Below are positions 1 through 5,179 of a DNA stretch of 5,179 bases, piece after piece. This stretch comes from an uncultured archaeon (lineage in GTDB: Archaea; Thermoproteota; Nitrososphaeria; Nitrososphaerales; CALBXV01), in assembly GCA_937890045.1 (NCBI GenBank), contig CALBXV010000676.1, forward strand, positions 1 to 5,179. Reading direction: 5' to 3'. How positions within the stretch are numbered: position 1 is the stretch's first letter; each line of letters begins with the position of its first letter. The notes under the pieces are model-generated. The model saw nothing but the letters and a program-made list of their open reading frames with translations. It was not told the DNA's origin and did no database searches. A program made the translations under genes and the position numbers.

Positions 1-2
1 TT

Positions 3-1109
3 GTAACTAAACGAGAACCTGCAGCAATCACAGCAGACACATATATAACATCTCAAGCACAAAAGACAGCCACAGAAGGTGGTGGAGATACAGTTGATTT
101 AAGTCTATCTAGTTTAGGATTCCACGGTAGAGGAAGAACACTTACTTCTGCAACTGATCCAAATGAAACTTATGATTCAGAAATGAAACAGAGAAAAGTA
201 AATATAGTTTCATCTCCGATATTTTCACAAGCAGTAACACAACGAGGAAGAACATTCTCAGCAGGTCTTAAACAGGCAAGAACTCCACTTAATCAGAAGG
301 GTGCAAGAACAGAAGGAACAAATACAATAGTAGCTGGAGACACGGCCCCACCATATCTTGCAATCAATGGAACATCATTAAGAATAGATGACATTAAGAA
401 TAGTGTAACTTCAATATCAGGTGATTCTAGTACTACTGTCCGAGTTACTACTAATGGTGTATCTAGAACAGGTGTAGATTTACATGGTGGTCAGAATTGG
501 GGATATAGACCAGCAGGACAAAAACTATACGAATCAACGAATTTTATTTCAGAGAATATAATCTCTGAAGCAAACGATAACTTTATAATGGAAGAATATC
601 CTGGTAGAATTACAATGAGTTCATATCCAGGAGATAAAGGAGGCGTCTTATTAAATGAAGATGCCACTCAAGTCTTATGTGAAACTGAAACAAATCAATC
701 AGATGAAATACATTATTTTGTATCTGAAGAATCAACTCAAGTTGGTTCATACAATTTGATTTCAGAATCTGGAGAAAGAATTATTGACGAAAGTGGTAAT
801 CGTTTCTTATCAGAAGAAGCACTTATGATTGGAAGGAAAGAATCAAATCAATCCGGACCAACCATAGGTGATTTAGGGAATATCATGTTTACTGAAAACT
901 ATGGGATAATGCAAAAAGTTCAACAAGAAGGAAATACAGATGACATTATGTTAGAGACTGGAGAGCATCTAATAGTAGAGTCACCTTCAGAAGGACTTAG
1001 AATTGGTGATATAAGTAGTATATATCCAAACAGATTAGTAAGTAATCTTGAAAGAGAATTAGGCAGAAGGACAAACTTTATTCATTCTGCTGTAGTTCAG
1101 ACAGGATAA
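3..1109 (+). CDS. Unrecognised acidic repeat protein, probable virion structural protein (5' end missing)
   Basis: The frame is open from the first complete codon at position 3 to the TAA at 1107-1109, so 368 C-terminal residues are visible and the start lies outside the window. The ATG at 183 is not a convincing start: no Shine-Dalgarno precedes it and the 60 codons before it are open and similar in style. I do not recognise the family. Visible features are a basic N-terminal part (about residues 40-105) with two RGRT motifs 38 residues apart, a middle part ending in an HGGQNWGYRP stretch (about 161-170), then an acidic region (about 181-328) of short degenerate repeats such as NLISESGERIIDESGNRFLS. 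The C-terminus is basic, with a GRRTNF motif near the end. No signal peptide or membrane segment is seen in the visible part. It sits directly upstream of gene 8, the position of gene 7 in T4, so a baseplate or tail role is inferred from context only. Confidence 0.85.
   Translation, partial: VTKREPAAITADTYITSQAQKTATEGGGDTVDLSLSSLGFHGRGRTLTSATDPNETYDSEMKQRKVNIVSSPIFSQAVTQRGRTFSAGLKQARTPLNQKGARTEGTNTIVAGDTAPPYLAINGTSLRIDDIKNSVTSISGDSSTTVRVTTNGVSRTGVDLHGGQNWGYRPAGQKLYESTNFISENIISEANDNFIMEEYPGRITMSSYPGDKGGVLLNEDATQVLCETETNQSDEIHYFVSEESTQVGSYNLISESGERIIDESGNRFLSEEALMIGRKESNQSGPTIGDLGNIMFTENYGIMQKVQQEGNTDDIMLETGEHLIVESPSEGLRIGDISSIYPNRLVSNLERELGRRTNFIHSAVVQTG
543..986 (+). repeat. Degenerate acidic protein repeats (phi-phi-x-E-x-G type)
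   Basis: This stretch encodes residues about 181-328 of the partial upstream protein. Short units of roughly 7-10 residues recur, each with a pair or trio of hydrophobic residues followed by Ser/Thr/Leu-Glu and often Gly. Examples are FISENIISEANDNFIMEE, LISESGERIIDESGNRFLSEE and IMLETGEHLIVES. The units are not tandem copies at the DNA level and are interrupted by longer linkers, so this is a protein-level repeat. The alternation of hydrophobic strand and acidic turn suggests a stacked beta arrangement, which is inference. I recall similar Leu-Glu-Asp-Gly repeats from marine phage proteins but cannot verify this here. Confidence 0.6.
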
Positions 1110-1113
1110 ATGA

Positions 1114-1121
1114 TATAAATA
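1114..1121 (+). promoter_or_regulatory. T4-type late promoter box upstream of gene 8
   Basis: The octamer TATAAATA is an exact match to the T4 late promoter element recognised by the phage sigma factor gp55. It lies in the 46-base gap between the upstream gene and gene 8, five bases after the preceding stop codon. In T4 transcription starts a few bases downstream of this box, so a start near 1127-1128 is expected, leaving a leader of about 28 bases with the ribosome binding site. No separate -35 element is expected for this class. Given the AT-rich composition, roughly one chance match per strand is expected in the window, so the position matters more than the match alone. Confidence 0.7.
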
Positions 1122-1143
1122 ACTATTAACAATTAATTAATTT

Positions 1144-1148
1144 AAGGG
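1144..1148 (+). promoter_or_regulatory. Shine-Dalgarno of gene 8
   Basis: AAGGG, within the wider TTTAAGGGT, lies 7 bases before the ATG at 1156. It is the only purine-rich site in the AT-rich leader and fixes this ATG as the start of the gp8-like protein. Confidence 0.75.
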
Positions 1149-1155
1149 TAAAACA

Positions 1156-2640
1156 ATGGCAGCAATAATAACTGAAAAATTTCGTTTGAATAATGCCAAG
1201 CAATTTGTTGAAGATGTAACAGAAGCCACCTCGGCTACATATACATTTATCGGCAGAGGTCATGCTTGGGCAGACGATGCATCACCGCCAACTCCCGTAG
1301 ACAGTCCAAATGACGAATTTGATGCGTACCGCAGTATGGTGGCTTTAAAAAAGGTAGCTACTACAGATATTTCGCATGCGATTGTTAGACGAGATTGGAC
1401 AACTTCAACTCAATATGACGAATATCGTCATAATTACGCATCAGGAAATGCAGCAAGTTCAGGAGCCACCACTTTGTGGGATTCTCTTTTCTATGTTGTA
1501 ACTGATGATTACAATGTATATAAATGTATATCTAATGGTACCGCAGATCACACTGCAGCGAATGTATCAACAGTAAAACCAGATCATACAACTTTAGCTA
1601 CACCAACAGAATCAGATCAATATCAATGGAAATATATGTATTCTATATCAGCATCTGATGTAATTAAATTCGTAACTAACGATTTTATACCTGTTAAAAC
1701 AATGGGAGCTCAACTAGCCGTGAATGGTGGAGTTGATACAGGTTCACAAGATGGTAGATTAGGCGACGCAGCAACTGATGACGGTTCAGCACAATGGGAT
1801 GTTGAAAACGGAGCAGTTAATGGTGCTTTAGATAAAGCAAGAATAGTCGCAGGTGGTTCTGGATATACTAATGCTACAACCGCATCTATAGCTATTCGTG
1901 GTGATGGAACTGGTGGAGTTTGTACAATAACAACAGCTTCAGGTGGCGTAACAGCTGTAACAGTAACAACAGCAGGGTCAGGATATACATATGCTTATGT
2001 AGCAAATGAAGATATTCCTGGAAATGATGATGCAGATCAACCAGCAGATGGAACAAACGCTTCTGCTAATATAGAATTTATCATTCAACCAAAGAATGGT
2101 CATGGGGCAGATCCAATAGAAGAATTAGGTGGTAACTATGTTATTCTTAATTCAAGATTAGAATATGCTGAAGGATCAGGAGATTTTCCAACTGATAACG
2201 ATTTTAGACAAATCGGAGTAGTTGTTAGTCCAACTGATTATGGTTCTAATACTTTATGTTCAGCATCAACTCTAACAGCATACAAAACTATGGAATTTGT
2301 ATCTTCAGGATTTAGTGCTCCAACAGTAGATGCTATTATTAGAGCAGCATCAACAGAATTAAAAACAACAGCAGTAGGAGTGGTTGTGTCAGTAGACTCA
2401 TCAACAAGAATAATTTCTTATTTACCATATCCTAATGAAGCTGGTAACTTTGTTGACTTTGCAAACAGTAATACTATTTATTCAAGTGCAGGTACACATG
2501 GAACATTAAAAGCTTCTAGTGCAATTGTAAATGAAGAAGTCGCAAGACATTCTGGAGACATAATTTATCTGGAGAATAGAGGAGCTGTATCAAGAGCTTC
2601 AGACCAGATAGAAGATATAAAACTCATAGTCGAAATGTAG
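1156..2640 (+). CDS. 8: Baseplate wedge protein, T4 gp8-like (enlarged)
   Basis: The 494-residue product matches T4 gp8, a subunit that assembles with gp7, gp10, gp6, gp25 and gp53 into the wedges of the contractile-tail baseplate. Blocks recalled from T4 gp8 appear in order: a start of the form I(I/V)T-KFR (residues 5-10), HAIVRRDW (74-81; T4 has AVIPRRDW), VYKC (121-124; T4 VYRC), YQWKYMYSI followed by TNDFIPV (156-180; T4 YVWEYLFEI and TNEYIVV), DFRQIGVVVSP (349-359; T4 FRQISIITNP), and the C-terminal block RHSGDIIYLENR...DQIEDI (464-488; T4 RHSGEMIYMENR...DQTEEI). T4 gp8 has 334 residues, so this protein is about 160 longer. The excess falls in two places: about residues 185-310, with two GSGYT motifs, and about 362-460. 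The start is supported by AAGGG at 1144-1148. A late promoter precedes it and the next gene begins 8 bases after its stop. Confidence 0.9.
   Translation: MAAIITEKFRLNNAKQFVEDVTEATSATYTFIGRGHAWADDASPPTPVDSPNDEFDAYRSMVALKKVATTDISHAIVRRDWTTSTQYDEYRHNYASGNAASSGATTLWDSLFYVVTDDYNVYKCISNGTADHTAANVSTVKPDHTTLATPTESDQYQWKYMYSISASDVIKFVTNDFIPVKTMGAQLAVNGGVDTGSQDGRLGDAATDDGSAQWDVENGAVNGALDKARIVAGGSGYTNATTASIAIRGDGTGGVCTITTASGGVTAVTVTTAGSGYTYAYVANEDIPGNDDADQPADGTNASANIEFIIQPKNGHGADPIEELGGNYVILNSRLEYAEGSGDFPTDNDFRQIGVVVSPTDYGSNTLCSASTLTAYKTMEFVSSGFSAPTVDAIIRAASTELKTTAVGVVVSVDSSTRIISYLPYPNEAGNFVDFANSNTIYSSAGTHGTLKASSAIVNEEVARHSGDIIYLENRGAVSRASDQIEDIKLIVEM
1834..1995 (+). repeat. Paired GSGYT repeat inside the gp8-like protein
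   Basis: Two copies of a V-x-x-(G/A)-G-S-G-Y-T motif lie at residues 233-238 and 273-278, exactly 40 residues (120 bases) apart. At the DNA level the shared core GGATATAC is at 1861-1868 and 1981-1988. The stretch between is Thr-, Gly- and Val-rich (AVTVTTAGSGYT in the second copy). It falls where T4 gp8 has a much shorter segment, so it looks like an inserted surface domain. Motifs of this type are common in phage and bacterial beta-rich repeat proteins; the exact fold is not assignable by eye. Confidence 0.6.
2329..2487 (+). other. Second inserted segment of the gp8-like protein (small beta-type module)
   Basis: Residues about 392-444 of the gp8-like protein lie between the VVSPTD block and the C-terminal RHSGD block, where T4 gp8 has only about 35 residues. 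The segment reads as A-I-I-R-A-A-S-T-x-L-K-T-T-A-V-G-V-V-V-S-V-D, then a hydrophobic SYLPY strand, then a GNFVDFANSNTI end. Its layout resembles a module in the downstream DUF4815 protein (positions 4218-4349). The similarity is by pattern only. Confidence 0.4.
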
Positions 2641-2643
2641 GAA
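2639..2643 (+). promoter_or_regulatory. Shine-Dalgarno of the DUF4815 gene, overlapping the gene 8 stop
   Basis: AGGAA begins inside the TAG stop codon of gene 8 (2638-2640) and lies 5 bases before the ATG at 2649. The overlap and the 8-base gap suggest translational coupling and one shared transcript. No promoter box or hairpin is visible between the two genes. Confidence 0.6.
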
Positions 2644-2648
2644 ATTAA

Positions 2649-5179
2649 ATGGCGCAGAATACAGATTTAAATGTATCGCCTTATTATGATGATTATGATG
2701 AAACGAAAAACTTTCATAGAATTTTGTTTCGTCCATCAAATGCGATACAAGCAAGAGAGCTAACACAGCTTCAAACGATAATACAGAATCAAGTCGAAAG
2801 ATTTGGTAACCATGTATTTGATGAAGGCTCACTTGTCATGGGTGGTACTATTACAGTTAATAAACGATACCACGCTGTTAAAGTACAAGACGCCAATCCA
2901 AATGTATCTGGAACCGCTACTACAGAATCATATAGAGCAGCGGCTATCGGAAAATATTATCAAGGACAAACCACAGGAACAGTTGCAAAAGTTATAAATA
3001 CTGTAGCCAAAACTACTGATGGTGACCCATTAACCCTATATGTTAATTATGTTAAGACTGGAGACGGTGCAACAAGTGGTTCCTCATCAGAAACAACATT
3101 TGAAAAAGAAGAAATAATAGAAGAAGTAGCACTATCTGCCAACGGTACTTTTTCAGCTGCAGGTAATTCAAATAACGAATTCAAATTAATTGATCCAAGT
3201 ACTGTTACAGGCCATAGTACTGCAACATCTATAGGATCATCTGCCACAGTTCGTGCAGGAATACTTTATGTAAGAGGTTTCTTTGTAAGAGTTGATGAAC
3301 AAACTATTTTATTAGACAAATATTCAGAGGATCCTACATACAGAATTGGATTACAAATAACAGAAAGTCTACAATCTTATACAGACGATAGTTCACTATT
3401 AGACAATGCAACAGGAACATCAAACGAAAATGCTCCTGGTGCTAATCGTTTAAAAATTACATTAACTTTAGTTAAGAAAGCGATGGCGGGTACTCAAGAC
3501 ATTGATAACTTTATTGAAATGTCAAGAGTAGAAACGGGTATTATTACAAAACAAGTACAGATAACATCATATAATGTATTAGAAAGAACATTAGCTAGAA
3601 GAACTTATGACGAGAGTGGAGATTATGTAGTTAAACCATTTACTGTAGAGTTAAGAGAACATTTAAATACTAAAATTAATAATGGACTTCATCTTAAAGA
3701 TGCAGTAACCGTTGAGCTACCAGATAAAATAAATGGAGTAGTTCAAACAACAACTACAACAGCTGGTGATGCCACTAAGTTTGTTAGTATTATTTCACCA
3801 GGTAAAGGATATGTTAAAGGATTTGAAATAGATAAACCTGCCCAAACTATATTAGATTTTGATAAAGCTAGAACAACACAAGACGCAGGAGCATCTGCAA
3901 TTCCATTTGAAATAGGTAATTATTATGAACTTAATAATTGTTCTGGTCAACCAGAATTTGGAACAGATACTTCAACTATAGCTCCTTTCGGAGTAATAGA
4001 TTTACACGACACAAAAATTTCAACTGCAGGTGCAGCTCCAAGTGGATTAAAAATAGGTCAAGCAAGAGTTAGATTTTTTAATTTTCAATCAGGAACAGCA
4101 TCATCTGGAAATCATTCAGAATTAACTACTCTAGGAAATGGTAGATTTAGAATTCATTTATTTGATATTCGTATGTTTACAAAACTTACGACAGCTGATA
4201 CTGCTTATGCTTTAACAGCAGGACAAAGAGTTAAAGGAACTGCATCAGGCGCTAAAGGAACAGTTGCTGTATCTTCAGCATCAGGTGCTACAACAGTTTG
4301 GTTAATGGATGTAGAAGGAACATTTTCAACTTCTGATACTATCAGGCTTGAACATGCGACAGCAAGTGGTAAAGCAGTATCAGCTGTTAGATCATATTCT
4401 TCAGATAGAGTAAGAGCTTTATTTCAAGAATGTAGAACTTCAGCTGACACAGCAGACTTTACAGCTGACACAATGTTGAAAGACCCAAATAATCGGGTTA
4501 AGTTATCAGGAACTTTTGTCAATGGTAGTACATCAACAGCTGTGACTGGAGTAGGCGGTACTTTATTTTCTCAACAATTAAAAGAAGGAGATGTTATAGA
4601 ATTTCCATCTGGAGCAACTAGTATAGTATCATCAGTTACATCAGACATAGCACTAGTATTAACAGCAAATGGACCTAATGAAACAGGTGTTTGTCACAGA
4701 CTTAGAGCTAAATTATTAGAACAAAACAAGACTGTTGCGATATCAGCTACTCCAAAAGATTTTATATCTTCTGTAACACCAAATCAAGTAACACTTAGAA
4801 AACAAACAGTACTCACCTTTGCTTCTTCAACTGTATCTTCACCTGCAGTAGGTAGTGATTCAAGTCTTGTAGCAGAAGATGCTAATGATTATATTGTAGC
4901 TATTCACGATCCAGGCGATGGTGATGGATCAGGTGCTATAATTGATACACAACAAACAGGTGTTGGAGGTGGTCAACCACTTGCTATAAACACTAGCTCT
5001 AATGGAACATTTACATTAACTCATGCAGATTCAACTGCGATGGAAGCTTCTGATGCAGTTAAAGTAATATACGCAGTTCAGAAAGGTGTAGCAGATGATA
5101 ACGCAGTAAAAACAATCAACAGGTCTAGAGGTGTTAAAGTTACAACAACAGCATCTACAAACGCAACAGGAAGTGCATC
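2649..5179 (+). CDS. DUF4815-family phage structural protein (3' end missing)
   Basis: The frame is open without a stop from the ATG at 2649 to the right edge, giving 843 residues of an unfinished protein. The N-terminus (YYDDYDETKNFHRILFRPS, then AIQARELTQLQTIIQNQVER, residues 12-51) and later blocks (LYVRGFFVRVDEQTILLDKY, 206-225; NATGTSNENAPGANRLKI, 253-270; SPGKGYVKGFEI followed by LDFDKART, 383-409) are hallmarks I associate with DUF4815, a domain of marine T4-like phage structural proteins with no established mechanism. After about residue 410 the sequence is rich in Ser, Thr, Gly and Ala. It contains a module AGQRVKGTASGAKGTV...GTFSTSDTIRLE (524-567) and a VTGVGGTLFSQQLKEGDVI segment (632-650) typical of beta-rich repeats. 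No membrane segment or enzyme motif is seen. It follows gene 8 by 8 bases and probably shares its late transcript, so a baseplate or tail-periphery role is likely. Confidence 0.88.
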   Translation, partial: MAQNTDLNVSPYYDDYDETKNFHRILFRPSNAIQARELTQLQTIIQNQVERFGNHVFDEGSLVMGGTITVNKRYHAVKVQDANPNVSGTATTESYRAAAIGKYYQGQTTGTVAKVINTVAKTTDGDPLTLYVNYVKTGDGATSGSSSETTFEKEEIIEEVALSANGTFSAAGNSNNEFKLIDPSTVTGHSTATSIGSSATVRAGILYVRGFFVRVDEQTILLDKYSEDPTYRIGLQITESLQSYTDDSSLLDNATGTSNENAPGANRLKITLTLVKKAMAGTQDIDNFIEMSRVETGIITKQVQITSYNVLERTLARRTYDESGDYVVKPFTVELREHLNTKINNGLHLKDAVTVELPDKINGVVQTTTTTAGDATKFVSIISPGKGYVKGFEIDKPAQTILDFDKARTTQDAGASAIPFEIGNYYELNNCSGQPEFGTDTSTIAPFGVIDLHDTKISTAGAAPSGLKIGQARVRFFNFQSGTASSGNHSELTTLGNGRFRIHLFDIRMFTKLTTADTAYALTAGQRVKGTASGAKGTVAVSSASGATTVWLMDVEGTFSTSDTIRLEHATASGKAVSAVRSYSSDRVRALFQECRTSADTADFTADTMLKDPNNRVKLSGTFVNGSTSTAVTGVGGTLFSQQLKEGDVIEFPSGATSIVSSVTSDIALVLTANGPNETGVCHRLRAKLLEQNKTVAISATPKDFISSVTPNQVTLRKQTVLTFASSTVSSPAVGSDSSLVAEDANDYIVAIHDPGDGDGSGAIIDTQQTGVGGGQPLAINTSSNGTFTLTHADSTAMEASDAVKVIYAVQKGVADDNAVKTINRSRGVKVTTTASTNATGSA
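4218..4349 (+). other. Beta-type module in the DUF4815 protein (G-x-x-S-G-A-x-G-T-V pattern)
   Basis: Residues about 524-567 read as A-G-Q-R-V-K-G-T-A-S-G-A-K-G-T-V, a short linker, a hydrophobic VWLMDV strand, then GTFSTSDTIRLE. A looser relative may occur earlier in the same protein (about residues 101-157, GQTTGTVAKV ... LYVNYV ... EEII), and another in the second insertion of the gp8-like protein. Modules with a Ser-Gly-Ala/Thr-x-Gly-x-Val start and a Gly-x-Phe...Thr-Ile end recur in marine phage structural proteins as I recall them. Function is unknown; a surface or decoration role is inference. Confidence 0.45.

Noticed and set aside
183..185. ATG as the start of the first gene
   Set aside because: The frame is open upstream to the window edge with similar coding character, and there is no Shine-Dalgarno before this ATG. 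It is more likely an internal methionine.
1010..1017. TATAAGTA, one mismatch from the late box
   Set aside because: It is inside coding sequence about 100 bases before the better intergenic box and has an imperfect match.
1110..1155. Terminator in the gap before gene 8
   Set aside because: The gap is almost entirely A and T, with only a short TTAATTAA palindrome and no GC-containing stem followed by a T run.
2679..2706. Short ATGATTATGATGA-type DNA repeat
   Set aside because: It simply encodes the Asp/Tyr-rich YYDDYDE start of the DUF4815 protein, a conserved part of the family, and is not a separate element.
2599..2832. Possible short minus-strand gene across the gene 8 / DUF4815 junction
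   Set aside because: It overlaps two well-supported + strand genes, has no ribosome binding site that I can see and its His/Phe/Leu-rich product looks like an antisense reading.
2803..2997. Possible short + strand gene in another frame
   Set aside because: It lies wholly within the DUF4815 hallmark region, which is coding in a different frame.
2993..3000. A second exact TATAAATA late promoter box
   Set aside because: It lies inside the DUF4815 gene, in codons for Val-Ile-Asn-Thr, with no gene start downstream. About one chance match per strand is expected at this base composition.
3047..3247. Possible short minus-strand gene
   Set aside because: It is antisense to the DUF4815 gene, with no recognisable product and no independent start signal.

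Overview
The window looks like a piece of the virion-structure (baseplate) region of an AT-rich, T4-like tailed phage, probably marine (by resemblance to marine cyanophage and pelagiphage structural genes; the host cannot be fixed from this sequence). All genes run on the + strand, are tightly packed and code for structural-type proteins. I see no tRNA, rRNA, CRISPR, insertion sequence, integrase or metabolic gene.

Layout: (1) positions 3-1109 hold the 3' end of an open frame that enters from the left edge. It encodes an unrecognised, acidic, repeat-containing protein lying just upstream of gene 8, where T4 itself carries gene 7. (2) Positions 1110-1155 are the only real intergenic gap. It contains an exact T4-type late promoter box (TATAAATA, 1114-1121) and a good Shine-Dalgarno sequence (AAGGG, 1144-1148). 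(3) Positions 1156-2640 encode a baseplate wedge protein homologous to T4 gp8. It is recognised from several blocks in the right order, including a strong C-terminal block, but it is enlarged by two insertions. (4) Eight bases later, a very long frame begins at 2649 and runs off the right edge, giving at least 843 residues. Its first ~400 residues have the hallmarks of the DUF4815 family of phage structural proteins. Its later part is rich in Ser, Thr, Gly and Ala and probably beta-structured.

How they work together: the late promoter most likely drives gene 8 and the DUF4815 gene as one late transcript. The Shine-Dalgarno of the second gene overlaps the stop codon of gene 8, which suggests coupled translation of two baseplate or tail-periphery components. 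The features most worth a second look are the repeat protein upstream, the enlarged gp8 with its GSGYT pair, a small beta-type module that seems to recur in both gp8 and the DUF4815 protein, and the gene order, in which a DUF4815 protein follows gene 8 directly where T4 has gene 9. I find no evidence of a new defence, mobile or regulatory system.
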